Shown piece by piece: positions 1 to 14,000 of a stretch of 64,000 nt of DNA. Position numbers and translations under genes: made by a program. Location: positions 6,364,959 through 6,428,958 of the forward strand of contig JASWHV010000017.1 of assembly GCA_030760725.1 (NCBI GenBank). Reading direction: 5' to 3'. The notes under the pieces are model-generated. The model saw only the letters and a list, made by a program, of their open reading frames with translations, ran no database searches and had not been told where the DNA came from. Numbering within the stretch: position 1 is the stretch's first letter; every line of letters starts with the position of its first letter. Origin of the DNA: Neostapfia colusana (Eukaryota; Streptophyta; Magnoliopsida; Poales; Poaceae).

Positions 1-1160
1 ACGAAAATGTTTGCTAGTTCGAGCTCTTCTGGTAAATTATATTAATGGATCGATCAAGGAGAAAAGGTCTAGTCTTAGGAGAAGCACTAGGTCAGTCTTT
101 TGGTGTACAGACTTTACGAGATTAATTTCAGCAGGCCAACTAGCCCTAAGTAAGGGTGAATGGCCTTTTTGCTATAGCATGACAAAATGTGAGCCGACAG
201 ATAGTTCTGCTTTGCAGCCCTTGGCGGTACTCATCATTTAATCTCAAACTCCAGTGCTCAAGGTGCAGGTTGCATCAGCATGTGTGCGAGAGCTGACGAC
301 GGCTCTAGCGATCCTTCTCAAGTGAACATTGGTTTTTGTGTGGTTTTATTGATATAGACGGAACACATGAATATTTAATGAGCATGGTTCAATGGTCTAA
401 AAAGAGCATCGTGTTATTGAATGAGCTTAGAAGATTATTATAACTCAATCCTCGTTAAAATGAATTACTATTATATAATTTTCATACTATAACATTGTGT
501 ATGAACTAAGCAACAATATCGCTCTAGCATGTCTCGATGAGTTTTAGAATCGCTATGCCAATCAACCGCATCTGACATAACATGGACTCCACTACACCAA
601 AAACTAATATTGATGAGTCATATCAACCCACGGCTTTGTCAAAAGCATTTCTATATGTTGTCGTGCTACCATTGGTTGTGTGTTGCATGATAGACCGTGT
701 ATATTTTTAATATAGATTAGAACTGTACATGTATTTTATTAAGATATAATAATGTGATGAAATTATAATAGTGTAGTATGGGACCGATAGCATCTGTATA
801 TAGTGTAGGGGTATGACTCACGTGCTGGTTTAAGTGGTTATCGGTTCTTTTGGATGGTCTCATAATGATAGTTTACTATTCCTATTGCAGCAGTTTAGGT
901 AGATATATACTCCATAAATAACAATCTACTTTCGTGCACATCTAGGAATCAAGGCTACAAATATGAGACATATATGAACACACGACATTCATATGCAACA
1001 CAATGGATCTTTGACACCATCGACCAACTTCTAATGAAACTAAATTTTCTACATCCGGTATGCACCAAGGGGCGCGTGCATCCCCACCTGGATGCATGTC
1101 ACATGGCCAGTTTTAATCTTAAAGCATCAATTTTTGAATTTTCTCCGCCTTCTAAAATAT

Positions 1161-1257
1161 AAACACCAAACGCTAATCCTAAACACTAACTCTAAATCAT
1201 ATATCCTAACACTAACCCTAAGTATTAACCTAAATCGTAACCCTAAACCTTAAACCT
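1161..1257. repeat. Degenerate telomere-like repeat
   Basis: The plus strand carries an irregular run of CCTAA-type words (cctaaacac, cctaacac, ccctaag, ccctaaacc). It resembles the plant telomere repeat CCCTAAA with spacers and substitutions. It is either an old interstitial telomeric tract or part of a transposon tail. No perfect tandem unit remains. Confidence 0.45.
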
Positions 1258-2263
1258 GATGCTTTGAGATCTGTGATATGGACACGTGGCGAACATCGAC
1301 GCGGGGATGCATAAGGATGAGGATGCTTACCAGATGTAGAGAATTTTCCCCTAACTGTGGTAGTCAACTTTTACGCAAAGCCTCAAGATCAGGCGAAGTA
1401 CTTGGTCTGCTATTCGCCAATGGGAAAATTGGAAATGCTGCAGCTCTCCGGCAATGTCATGTGACGGCCATGTAGCAACACCGTGTATGCACCTTGCGGC
1501 GTCACAAGCGAGCATAAGATGCAGCATTATTCTCGATGTGGCAGCAGCAACATAGTACAGCCTGATCATCCAAGTACGACTTAGCTTTTTCGGGGGCCGT
1601 TAACTTTTAGTTTGGGTAGGGCATCGTGGATTCCAAGTGTCAATCATCTTCTGCCTACCACTGCCACAGGGTAAAAGCAAGATTTGTCCAGCAAACGCAT
1701 CAGTCGGTTGATTCAGTTGGCCTACGGATGCGAAGCACAACCATGGGTACCATCTGTTTTCATATGTTTGGATTCTTTGGTCCTAATCCTCGAGAGACTA
1801 AAGGTACTAGGTAATGGGAGCGTTGTGCAACTTTAATATATTATCGTGACGTAGTCTAATAACATAGAAAAACACAATTATTGTCAGATGCTTGAACTAT
1901 TTAAAGTGGTTGTCAATCAAATAGAGTTATATGGCATGAGTTCTAAAATTGCGGATAAGCTTTCAGTTTAGCCACCGTCCAACAACACGTAACTAGAAAG
2001 TTGTTGATGGGAAGTCTCTTGAAGCGTAACGGCTACACCATGTGCCTCTCACTGATAAGGAAGGATAATATAAATATTACCAGAGATTTGTCCAGCCATG
2101 TGTTGGAGATTCGAGCTGTCGACCCCTTTTCTGTGGATTTTATATTTTTGGAAAATCAAATTTCTACTTTTATCATACTACTAGTGCCGAGAGGTGCATT
2201 ATTTCTTTCTAGGCCCATGCAAAGGAAGATTTTGCATATTGCTTTCTTTTATGCACTATATTA

Positions 2264-2552
2264 GGCTATCTCTAGCAGACAACTCAGACAACAACTCAAA
2301 CCCAATTTAAATCTTAAGGAGCAGCTCAAACAACCTCCAACAATATTTGCAAATGAGATACCCATTTTGCATATGATGAGAGATGATAGCTAAAAAATAG
2401 GGATCCTCTCTCATCATATGCATTTCTATATGACCCACCTGCTAGTAGGGGGAAATGCATACTCTGTTGAAGATATCAATATTTGTCTTCTCTATGTATT
2501 TTGCGCCTCTAGTTTTATCTCTCCAAAATGCATATCACTGTTGGAGGTAGCC
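2264..2552. mobile_element. Tourist-like (PIF/Harbinger) MITE
   Basis: The element is 289 bp with imperfect inverted ends: GGCTATCTCTAGCAG on the left, and GGCTACCTCCAACAG as the reverse complement of the right end. It is flanked on both sides by TTA (2261-2263 and 2553-2555), the target duplication expected for PIF/Harbinger elements. It has no coding capacity, so it is non-autonomous. Confidence 0.75.
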
Positions 2553-3430
2553 TTACAGGCTATTTGTTTCCATGTTATTGTTCTTATAATTACTGAAACT
2601 ATTGTTATTGCTAGGAAAATATAATTATTGTGTATGCGATCATATCCATTGTTATCTATATGTAGATTTGTTTTTCTTATCTAGGAGTGGAATATTTTAA
2701 TATACATAGAATATAATAAAATTAATTGGCCCTTCCCCTTAAGCCCCAAACTCAGTTGTTGGTGCATTGAGTACAATCGTTGTTTCATAAGAGGATAATC
2801 ATTGTTATACAACCCATCTAACTAAGAAGAGCCACCACACAATCTCTTCTATATATGTAGTATGTATGCACTACATCAAGATCAACAGCCATGTTCTAGT
2901 GTACTTACTCATGAATGGACAGAATAAACTACATGCCCCTTAAATATAAATAATATTTGGCTTCACTATAGTAGTCGATACATGCACGTCATGACCTACA
3001 TATGTTAAGAGAAAACCCCAACATACTACCTCAAGGGGAACGATTGAGCAAGGAAGTGGCTTAGATGTGTTGAATTTGAGGTATTGGGAAACATGTCACT
3101 TAATTTATGGACTAAAAACCATAAGTTAAATATTAAAAAAATGTGAAAATAATTAACTGACCTAAGTATAAAATATTTGACATATATACATTCTTGCTTT
3201 ATCATCACTTACTAATGGCCATGTCAATAATAGGAAAGGTAGTGACATATGATGGTATAGGTAGAACTGGGTAAAAGGTATAATATAGGGAACATAGGGA
3301 CAACTGATCTAGGTTTGTTGTGATGCTTTTGGATTTGCATATTATTTTTAATTTTCAAACAAACCCGTTAATTACTGGTCCATGGGATGAAAGTAACTAA
3401 TGTGAAATACGTATCTTTGATACTTGTCAA

Positions 3431-3438
<8 letters not shown>

Positions 3439-3464
<26 letters not shown>
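3439..3464. repeat. (AT)n microsatellite
   Basis: An uninterrupted AT dinucleotide run of about 26 bp lies in AT-rich intergenic DNA. Confidence 0.9.
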
Positions 3465-3466
<2 letters not shown>

Positions 3467-5253
3467 GAACAACGTTAGGTGGTCTCACAATTATATACTT
3501 GTCAAGCAAACCTGCTAGCAATCAAAGAACAAGCACCAACAGAAGATGAACAAGTAGCTCACCTACAAATCTGATATTGAGTTTGAAACACACGAAGAGT
3601 TTCTTTAGGTCTCAGGTTTAGTTCTACAGTAGTACTTTGCTATCCTAATGATCCACGCAGAGGATCGCGATCTCTATGACAGCATAGATCCGTACGTCAG
3701 GCCTTTTAATTTGAGGCGTTACTCGACACGGCAGCTGTAACCAGGCTAGGTTACCGGTCCGTTTTTACGGGGTGGAGCGCATGGCATGTGAGCGCCATGC
3801 GCCGATGCCGCCGCCGCCGCCTAGAAATAGGCGCGGCCACGTCGTACCACCTGATCATGTCGAAAGCCATCGCTCTCGTGCTGCCGGTGCTTTAATCCCG
3901 GCGCCGCCACAAGTGTCAATCATCAGACGGGTCGAAAAAGGGCAAGACGGCGAGATTGCGGCCGAGCAGGGGCATTGCCATATGAGGTAGATTCGTCCTG
4001 CCTTTCCAGCTGAAGCCGCGTCCGCGTATTTTATTCTGGAGTTTTTTTTTTCCTCAGCGGTTCTTCTACGCTGAGCCGGTCACGAACACCTTTACGGGGA
4101 AGTTGAACTGAAGCCCCAGCAAGTTGCCACGACGGTCCCAGGTTCCAAGTAAAGTGGCACGTTACCTCTGTCCCTCCGATGTTGCAAGCTAAGGTGAAGA
4201 CATGACGTACTCGTGTTGATTATACCGAGCGGCACACTTACATTTTTACCGATCTGCTGTCGGTCAGTCGCTGGTAGCGAGGACTGAGTCGGTACAGCCC
4301 CTGCCTCGGAGATAAAATACGGCCACTTGTTCTTCGGAGGAATAAAACTTTCCTACCTGGGACGACGTGAGGCCCGTCCATGTGGCCGCCCGTGGCCGAG
4401 ATGATAAGCTGCCTGCGTGTGGTGCTTTCGCCGCTTTTGGGAAGGCCTGTGCGGCTCAAGAAGACTCGAAGCGAGACGGCGGCGGCGGCCACCATCGCCA
4501 GCGCGGGTGCCGCGTTGTCGGACGACGGTCGTGCGCACGTCGGGATCCAGGCCAGGAGGCGCGACCCAACCCCGTATAATCAGAAGGCGCCTATAGCTCG
4601 CCCAGCGCGGGTGCCGATTGATGCGGCCGTAACTAACCCAAAAAAAGACACCTACGGAACGTGAGGCCGACTTAGCAGAATCGGACGCGCGCGTGTCGCG
4701 GCCCACGCGGACGGCGTCTGTGGCGGCCTCGCTGCAAAGCCTTCCTCCCGCCTGGCTTTCCAGCCCACCAGGCGCGTGACCTGCTCTCCTCGAGAAATGA
4801 TCTGGTGCGACGTCGGCAACCGGCGCGTCATGGAACTGGATACCGTTCGGCAGATCGGTGTTGAAATAGCCACGGTACCGGAGGACAAGACGATCACACG
4901 TGCCGTGAACCTCATCCAGCCGACAACGGGGATAACAGGTCGGTTTGCATCGTCGCTGCAGCCTTCTTCTCTCCCCGTTTCTTGAAGGGAGCTCCTTGCC
5001 GAGCTTGCATCATGATACAGCTACAGAGCAGCCGCAAAAAACAGTTTAACGCATCACGTTCACCTCACCAGGAATCCAGGATCAATCGCAAAAACCTTAT
5101 CTGCAAACAGATTGGTAACTCGATCTACAAGAGCATGTACCATGTGGCTTTAGCACAAACAACGGAGAGCCATGTTACAAAACAAGAACAAAACGAATAG
5201 GCAACAAAGCTTGTGTAGTAAGGCTAGACGAACACAGAGAAAGAGAGAGGCCC

Positions 5254-6599
5254 TTATGCCGACAGGCTGCCGCCGCCCTGCTGCCAGAGGTTGATGATGT
5301 CAGTGGCCTGGTTCAGGAGGATGATCATCTGCTTCTGCGAGATCCACTCTTTCTCCTCAAGCTTTGCCCTCAGCTCCTCCCACGCGTCTTTCCGCGGCCA
5401 GAAGTAGTACGGGCTTAACGGGATGCTACCGTAGCCCGGAACCAGCTGGTCGAGTGCTATGCCGATGTTCTTCTCCATCCAGATGAACTTCAGCACCAGC
5501 ATCGGGTCCTGCCTTCCGGGCACCGTCACCTTATACTGTCAAATATAAAAATAACCGTTTCACCACAAGTTCATTCACGTGGTACTGATTTTTGTCTATC
5601 CTAGTAAAGCAAGTTATGCAGTTCTTAACACAATGCACATCACGATAGAGTAGAAGAAAAATAATCTCATTTTACAGAAGGAAAAAAAGAACTGCCTGAT
5701 AGATGGTAACTTTGGTCTATATCCTGATTTTAGTTCACCAACAGTCAATTCAGCAAGGACAATGAAAATGGCTTTCGAAAAAAGGACAATGAAAACAAAA
5801 AAACAAATGAACACTAAGAGTTGTTAATTGAAAATTTAGCTGGTTACAGACATTCATTTCCCATGAATTACGTTTCAGTGCTTCAGGATGACGTAATGTT
5901 TCATGCTTTCTAATAAAGCAGGGCCGAATGGTCTTTGGTCTAGAAGCATGACAGAATGATTCAGTTCAGAATCCAGATTCAGGTAGAGGCTTCCAGACTC
6001 TTTTCAGTATTTGACATACACAACTTTGTCTTTAGTGAAATTCAAATTCCACAGTAAACACAGCCCCACTACGTGAAATGGCACTTCTTCGTTTTTTTCT
6101 GGAAGGATGAAATGTCACTTCTAGTTACTTGTGATTTAATTCACCATACTAAACTTCAGAGCAAACTGCGCATCAAACTCGGAATATCGATCTTATTTCG
6201 AAACTAACTAGGTCGCGCACTTATAATTGAATAATCAGACACCAATGTCCAATAATTGACAATCGAACTGAACTAAACTTTCTGCGCGCCTACTCGGGAG
6301 CTAAAGAAAAATAATCTCTAATAGACAACGGATGAACAAGTAAGTTCCGAACGGGTTTCCAAAGGCATTACCTCCTCCGCACCCTCCTCGGCTATCTCTT
6401 CTACGTACCCTCCGAGCGACTCCCCTGTCTCGACGGCGTCAGCGGCGGCGGCGGCAGTGAGGCTCCGGAGTGGCCTCCTGCTCTTGAAGCTGGCGATGCG
6501 AGTGCAGCTGGAAAAGGGGGCTGCAAGGGAGGGCGCAGTGAAGCGGGGGCGCGCGGCGAGGGCCGGCGTGGTGGCGGGGTGGACGGCCATCGGAAGCAT
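5254..6599 (-). CDS. PSRP3: Plastid-specific 30S ribosomal protein 3 (PSRP-3/Ycf65)
   Basis: Nuclear gene for a structural protein of the plastid small ribosomal subunit. Two exons: 6372-6599 (76 codons) and 5254-5535, joined in phase 0 across a GTAATG donor and a TTGACAG acceptor, giving 169 residues. Residues 1 to about 60 are rich in Ala, Ser, Arg and Pro and look like a chloroplast transit peptide. An acidic linker (EEIAEEGAEE) follows. The second exon encodes the whole conserved Ycf65-type domain, with YKVTVPGRQDP, FIWMEKNIGIALDQ and YYFWPRKDAWEELR visible. Length suits the family. The start is the first ATG of the transit peptide frame. The first part of the following intron could be read as coding but runs into a stop. 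Confidence 0.93.
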
Positions 6600-7273
6600 G
6601 GTGTGGTGTCCAAGATTTTCGTCCGCGGATAAGAGGAAGAAAGCTCGAGCGCTGTCTTATCTTCCTCTCGTGCTCTGCTCAAATGAAGAAAACAGACGGG
6701 CTGGATTAAACGTTGGGCCAGGCCAGTTGTTATGGGCTTGGCCTGTTCCAATCTCCAGTGTCCAGTCTGCATTATCAGAAATAAAAATGGAATTCTTTTC
6801 AAGAATACAAAGAGTCAAAGACCACACTACACAGCATGGTACAAAAAAATGTAAAATGAGTTCAAGAAAAAACAAAAAATGTAAAATAATATAATATAGG
6901 ATAAAGGAAATATGAACACTCTTGGGTCCTCAAATATTGCTAGATATTCCAAATTTCATTTGCCCCACCAGTTTGCTGATGAAGATAGGTGTCTTGCCGA
7001 ATTACAGAAGGAAAATTACATGCTCTGGTCACAGTTTTACAGTCTCCCGAAGTTGCGCAGACAAACTAGCAACAACCTGTAGTCGGTACGACCATCTTGC
7101 CCCACACACGTTTAATCAATTAACTCTCGACAACACGTTAAGCGATTAACATTAGTAGTTCTTACAGGTCTCAACCTTTTATTCCATCCCGTTCTGGCCC
7201 GCTATATTTACTGTATCACGCGCGCGGCTGCATGCATGCAGGATTGCAGGCGCACATGCCCAGGGCTCACCGG

Positions 7274-9144
7274 TCAGAACTCCAGCGCCGGCGAGTATGC
7301 CTCGGGCGCGGGCGCCACCGCTGAAGTCGGCAGCGACGCCGCCGACGAGTTTACCAGGTTCAGAATGCAGTTCAAGTAGTTCTCCTCCTCCGTCTCTTGC
7401 AACCCGGCGCCCGCCTCCGCGTGGTCCCTCGCCGCCGACCTCAGGTCCTGGCTCAACAAGGAGCCGTCGAGGAGCAGCCCCGTGAACCCCGCCCCCGCGA
7501 AGCCGGCGTCGACGTCGCTCCAGTGCTGCTGCTCCTCGAACGCCTGCACGGGCTGCATGGCGCCGTGCGCCTCGAGCACCGAGGCGAGCGCCGCGCTCTC
7601 GGAGAAGCTGAGCGTGGACGTCGGCGAGTCGAGCCCGCGGTGCACGGCCGCGGGCGGCGCCGGCTGGTGGAGCTGCGGCGCCGAGGCGGAGGCCGCGAGC
7701 GCGCGGAGCTTGGCCTCCCGCGCGAGGCGCGCCTCGGCCTCGAGCCGCGCGCTCTCCCACTGCGCCGTGTGGCTGAGGTGCGCCGCGGCCTTGGCGTGCT
7801 GAGCGCCCGCGGCGCCCCCGCCGGCGGCGAGCGCGTCGGAGCGCGGCTTGTGCGTGACCGGGTCGATGCCCATCTTTGCCAGCCGCTTCTTGAGGTGCGT
7901 GTTCCAGTAGTTCTTGATCTCATTGTCGGTACGCTTGGGGAGATGCGTCGCGATGGCAGACCACCTGCGTAACGAAAAGTTCAGCACTCGCATAAAACAA
8001 AATACTACTCCTAAGTCCTAATGCATGAAACGTAAAACAACTGCAGCACTCGAAATTTCGCGAGTACAGACACGATTGCAGATGTGACAGAACCTGTGAG
8101 TCAAAACGGCAAGAGAGCAGGTGGCTACAGTAGACCAAAGCGCTACCGGGGTCCACACCGATGAGGGGGCCGGTCTCATTGAATGTCAACCTTGAATGCC
8201 GAATCATGAAGAAATAAGAAAGGAAAATTTGACAGGCAGGCTCCCATGGCCCAGCCTTTTTCACACTCTTTCCCAAGTCGATGCATAGGCATTGATCAAT
8301 CAGTCTACGCAGCTCACCAGTAGCTGTTCGAGAGCCAAAAGATGAACAATGCATTGCAGCAGGACATAAAAACTTTATGGCTAGTACTGACGAAAGATAC
8401 GTACAATTATCACCAGTATTTTTTTTCAAGAAAAATCTATTGTCGATTCTGGTAGAAACGCTGCTAAAACAAATGTACGGAGACTGCAATATATTCCAAG
8501 GAAATTAGTCCTTGGAAATGTTCCCCATCTCGTGGCTCTCCCGCATCTAATTAAGTACCCACGCTGGCATTACCCAACCATAAATGTGGCAAGACTACGG
8601 CTGCTAGCGTGCTCCTTATTAGCTACTACTACCGCCCGAACTACCAGTCAAAATTCGTGCAGAGATCGAGCGGAGCGGTCAACTGGATTTCGGGGGTGCA
8701 AAGTGCTAGGGCGATGAAAATTAACCTGTTGCCGAGAAGCGCGTGGAGCTGGATGATGGTCTGCTCCTCCTGCAGGCTGAACTTGCCCCGCTTGATGTCC
8801 GGACGGAGGTAGTTTGTCCATCGGAGCCGGCAGCTCTTGCCGCATCGCTGCAGCCCTGCAGCCAAGATCATCGACGGCCGGCCGGCCGGCGGGCCACTCG
8901 CGCGTCAGAAACGAGCAGAACCAAAGAGCCCTTGCGCAATGCTGCATGGCCTTGGACTGCTGGTAGCTAGCAACGAGGAAGGCCAAGCCAAAGAAGGATG
9001 CATGGACGTACCGGCCTTGGCGGGCAGCGAGCGCCAGCATCCGTGGCCGTGCTGCTCGATGTAGGCGAGCAGCTTCTGGTCCTCCTCCGGCGTCCACGGC
9101 CCCTTCTTGAGCCCCTCCTTCTCGCAACACGGCGATCGCCCCAT
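7274..9144 (-). CDS. R2R3-MYB transcription factor, MIXTA/MYB16-MYB106 type (subgroup 9)
   Basis: Three exons: 9012-9144 (133 nt), 8726-8855 (130 nt) and 7274-7964, the canonical R2R3-MYB layout; 317 residues. The start MGRSPCCEKEGLKKGPWTPE is typical of the family. R2 spans about residues 14-63 and R3 about 67-115, with conserved tryptophans and RTDNEIKNYWNTHLKKR at the end of R3. The motif AQWESARLEAEARL (residues 155-168) marks subgroup 9, the MIXTA-like factors. In the family these control epidermal cell shape, trichome or papilla outgrowth and cuticle deposition. The remaining C-terminus is Ala-rich and low complexity, ending near residue 317 with EEENYLNCILNLV. Role in this species is inferred from the family. 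No bHLH-interaction motif of the anthocyanin MYBs was noticed. Confidence 0.93.
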
Positions 9145-10900
9145 CGTCCCCGGCCCCTCTGAGAGCTCCCGCCCGTCTGGCTATGATCGAACGGTAACGA
9201 CGATAATGTCGTTTCGTTCTTCCTCCTCTCGCGCTTCCTTCCCTTTTATCCTATGCTCCTGCCTCGCTACTCCTTCCTTCCCTTTAATTGCTCGGCTCCC
9301 CGATCAGGGCGATTGACTGCGAGAGATCCTCCTTTTGGCAGCAGGCCGGGGTGAACCAGTGAGCAGAGCACGGAGGAGAAAGGCAAGGTGCCAAAGCGAG
9401 AAAGCGACGCACTGATGATCACTGGGCGCAGCGTTGTGTGTGTGTGGCTGGGTAGTAGCCGTGCCTGTGCGTGTGGAGCTCGGTGTGAGGCATAAATAGA
9501 CGAAGGGTGGCGTCGCCTGTATCGGTGCGGGGTCGGGGCGCGCGATATCTTCTTCGAGCACCGCGATCCCGGCGCGGTCAGAGCCGGCGGGCCCCGCTGT
9601 CAGCGTGCCGGAGGGCAGGACGGGGATTTCCGGTACTAATGCTCGATGGATGGATGGACGACGGACGGCGCGGAACCGTCGTTGCCAATCGCGATCCACC
9701 GGATCAGAGCCGTGCATTTAACTCTTGTTGGGGTCTCACTGGCTGGGCGGGGCTGCTCCTCTGATGGTCCTGATTCCCGGGCTCTCCTCTCCTCTCCTCT
9801 TCTCTTGCACCGTGAGGTGGACGCCGTACGGCGTGTCGTCTTTTCCCAGCTAGCTCGTCTCGACCGATCGCCGACCCGGGTCCGCAAGGTAGATCGATCC
9901 CTCCTCCGTCGCTGCCGCTGTTGCATGTGTTTGCAGCTCTTACTATACTACCACTTACGTGATGATCGGGAGGAATCTCGCACGGCTCGCTCCACTGTAC
10001 AGGATGATGCGGAACCCGCCTCACCGCCACTGCAGCATGCGAACGCACGATTACCTCCTTTTTAGAACCGGTCCAGCTCACAGCAGACACGACGTATAGT
10101 GCGCTTTAACGACGCAATGGTCCTTTTGCTGGCCTATACACCCCGTCCAAGAACGCGAGGCGCGACGTGCTGGCGGCGATCGAGCGGGCCGGCGCGTCCG
10201 CGCTCGGCAACGGCGGCGGCACGGCCATCTATCCATCGATGGATCGGATCTCGCGCGCAATGATTTGGTTTGGCCTGTATGGATGGAGCCACAAATAGCA
10301 AGCGAACAGCGGCAACGTCTCGTGGCGCCGGCGCCGGCCGCCGGATTGCCTGCGCTAGCCAGCTGCTGGTCCGGCACGCGACGCAGCCAGCCCTTGCTTG
10401 CGAGCACACAGCGCGCCGCACGGTGCGGCCCTGGCGTGGGCACCGGATCGAGAGACGCGGGGGTGAATGCTACTACCATCAGTGAAGTCTGTGCTGTAAG
10501 AACTGGTTTGTCAGTGTTGGACAGGGACCAAAGAAAGACGTAGTAGTACCTCTAGTCCTCTAGTACCATGCATGCTAGCTCTCTTGTCAGTCTTAAGTGT
10601 ACGCGGGAAGCAGTAGTTCCCAAAGAAAATTACATGAAAGCAGCACGCGGTACCGCACCATTAGTCTGCAGGGACGACGAATGAAGTGTCTGGCCAGACC
10701 ACCACCAGTAGCCTCACCGCAAACATTCCGCTACCGAGACTGTATACCATGCAGTAACAAAAACGCAAGCACTGAACACTGTTGCCGATGTTGTGTACTA
10801 ACGCTGAACACCCTGTAAATTCTGCCACCCTGCAATTGCGAGGGCGGGCGGCCGGCCGGCCATGGTGGCAGTACGCAGCATGGCTTTTGCTACTTAATTA

Positions 10901-11000
10901 CTCCCTCCATTCTAAAATAAATAATGTTTAGGATAAAAAAATAGTTCAAATTAAACTAAATTAGCTGTCATAAACGTCATTTATTTCAGAACAGAGGGAT
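10901..11000. mobile_element. Stowaway-type MITE
   Basis: About 100 bp with imperfect inverted ends (CTCCCTCCATTCTAAAATAA on the left; ATCCCTCTGTTCTGAAATAA as the complement of the right end), flanked by TA on both sides. It is palindromic and non-coding, as expected for Stowaway (Tc1/mariner-mobilised) elements. Confidence 0.75.
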
Positions 11001-14000
11001 TATTCCGTTGTTCCCACGGCCAATTGCAGCGGCAGGGAGGACCACGCCGCGGAGATGGATCCAATTATTCGTCGCAACCGCATGTGCGCCTTCTCGAAGG
11101 ATTTATTTACCCCGGCCCCGCTTGCGCTTGATCTCACCTTACCTAGCCTGTAACTTGATCGATCTGAGCCTGCGTCCCTGCTTGCTTGTTTTCTCGCACC
11201 TAGTCCTGAGCTTGTGCATCCATGGTGCTTAACCTGAAATTAAGCTTGCACTGCTACCGCGAAGGCGCGAAACGCCCGCCAGGTTTCTGCGTGTGATCGG
11301 TGGAGTTAGCGGATCCGTGCGTGTGGGTGTGGCAGCAGCTCCTCAGAATGTCCAGCCTCTACTAAGAAGCTACATTATCCTCGTGGCTTGCACCGTGGCA
11401 CGCAAGGGTCACATCACAGCGTAGACACGGCCTAGCTTAGTTGCTTCTCTGGACGCCTCGTAGCCTTTTCTACAGTTGCGTCGGTTGTCACACAACCGTT
11501 TTTCAAGAGGGGACCCGGTCCCCCCCCCCAGTCCGCTCAAGCTCGCTTCCGACCGTCGATGCATGGCTTGACGGCCTACGTCATGTACGACCTCTGCAGC
11601 TCTACATACTAGTACAGCCACCACACGAGCTAGAGCCCGTGTTTAATCGGGGGCAAAAGCTTCAATGGCCTGCCGGCCGAAGTGGATCAGTACCATTAGA
11701 ACGATCTAAACCTGTGCCTAGCCTGGAAAGGGAAAAGGGAACCCGATGCGTCCGTCGGCCCGTTCCCACGGCCATCGCACCGTTCCAGAAATGCGATGTG
11801 CCTTCGCCGCCGGACGACGACGACGGGGTTCTCTCGGACGGGTTCCGTTCCGGAATTGCTGGGTCCTAGGGAACTGCAAGCAACGTGCGTGCGTATTCGA
11901 AATGGCCGGGGCATTAATGAACGAAGACGCGCCATATCGAGGCAGTATGACCCAGGTTATCTGCTTCTGTAATGTGCCCTAGAATAGATGCAAACTTTTC
12001 TTCCGGTGTCATTCATCTCATTCAAGGAGGAAATGTCTTTGAGAGGTGCTACCTACATATCGTGCACCCAGTATGGGAAGGCGATGCCTTGGCCTCGGCA
12101 TGCCTACCTACGTGTTGATATAGTTGGGGAAAGCTCCCAACGTGGCTTACAAGCAAAGAAAACGATCCATGACCGTGTACAACAAAATCACGTGGCATGT
12201 GTGCCCTATTTCTATAATCAACATCGACGTTACGATACTTCTCATCTATACAAGATAATATCCTATCTTCCAACAGCCACCAGATATGGTTTCTGCTACT
12301 ATATGCAAGAGGTTCAATGGGGAGTTACTTTCTGCCATTTTCTTATTACACTGACAGTGGGTCCTTCCACCGGGCCAAATAATTTAGGCTGTACATTCAT
12401 TGACAACAGGAAAGATCAGGATGCACATGTTGTCAGTGGCCGGTTCTTTCGTCGTAAGTAGGAGTAGTTTTGCTCCAGCTGCAGATTTCACCGACGAAGG
12501 ACTTGAGACCAAACAGTCGAACGCACAGCGGACGGACAGTACCAAAGGTGAAGGGTGAGTTAATTCAACTATTTGATGCACTGACACGAACCAGCGGATT
12601 GATATCGGGCGAGGAATCTCATGTTTAATTTATAGCGCCGAAGATTTGCAGCCATACTGGCTGCAATGTACTGCTGCTGTCTCTTCTCCAGGAGATGGGG
12701 CAAATGATTTCACTTTTCAGAAGGGAAAGAAATTTGTATTCCAGCGTGTATATTGTACACATTCGTATATGCAGGATCCACACGCCAAGGAACATGCATC
12801 GCAGGGAAAGCAGCACTTGAATGCGACTGCGAGATCTTTAATTCTCATTGGGCAAAAACGTGGCCCTGATAAACATTTCCTGGGTCCTTTTCTTTTCCGC
12901 CTCATCTGTCCGTTTTCTGCCTTTCGGTAGCAACGGACATAGCGGTATGCAATGCAACAAGTTCCCCTTCCTCTTTTAATTGACCGCATTTAAAACTAAA
13001 TTCGCTTGACAATCGTCCACAAATCAACATATTATATTCTGATCTTGGCTTGGCCGAATACTGTGCAGTTCATACTGGACGTGAGGATAATCAAGCTGAT
13101 GAAAGATAAGGGGATAATTATACAAGTTGGACAACAGAATCATAATGCTTTGAGTTAGCACTAGACTACGGAGTTGTATGATCCAAAATCAACTTAATGC
13201 CTTTCACTCTGATAATGATACGATAGTGTACGCACATGATTGTTGCAAGCTCATTGAAAATAAAACCCTTTAATATTTTATAACAACCTACTAATAAAAT
13301 CATGCATATATCTACATTCTCTTAAATGCCATACACATAACTGCCGCTGTTCGTTCGTTATGTAGTTGCAGTTATAGAAGTATGAGAGCACTGAAGATAG
13401 TGGCATACGCGGATATGTCTCCAACTTCGTTGTAGTTCATAGTGCAATAGACATCACATTGATGCCCTTTTAATGGTTGTTTTTGTTGTTGTTGTTACGG
13501 GAGTTAGATACTAGCTATTCTACAACGACCCTAGAATAGCTCTGGATCTCTAGGATTTTAATGCGCTAGCTAATTGAATTCATTAAAATTTTCCTTTTAA
13601 ACCCGCATCGTCGCACCGTATATAGTGAGACGTATAATGTTATTGTCTTAGTAAAAATGGTACTCTACACCACATTTTCTTTTAGGATTTGGTTGCCTGA
13701 TATTACTTTGGTCCTCATAAATGTATACACCATACGATGCCTTTTTTAAAACCTACCGTTTCAGATTTGTTGTGGTTGACTCTATATAAACCATGTACTG
13801 TACTGCACAAAATCATTTTTTACAGGTGGCTCTCGATGCATGTGTACAAGCTTTCAACGCTACCGCTTCAATTCCAGCATCAGTAGAAACGAGCACGTTC
13901 AAACAGAAAAATACTGGGCATTATTAATTCACATGAAGTCGGATCAATATTCAGACTAGATCAACGTAACACATTGTAAGAGAACGGGGGATATATGGAG

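Larger units (their letters stand above)
1..5253. other. Gene-free repeat-rich stretch
   Basis: I find no convincing gene here. Open frames are short and overlap on both strands, and none resembles a family I know. The stretch holds degenerate telomere-like repeats (about 1161-1257), a Tourist-like MITE (2264-2552), an AT microsatellite (about 3439-3464) and a GC-rich patch (about 3760-4980). The GC-rich patch opens frames on several strands by composition alone. Confidence 0.5.

Noticed and set aside
7297..7972. Long GC-rich frames on both strands across the MYB third exon
   Set aside because: They overlap the MYB exon in other phases, are Arg/Ala/Pro-rich and show no domain; they are composition shadows.
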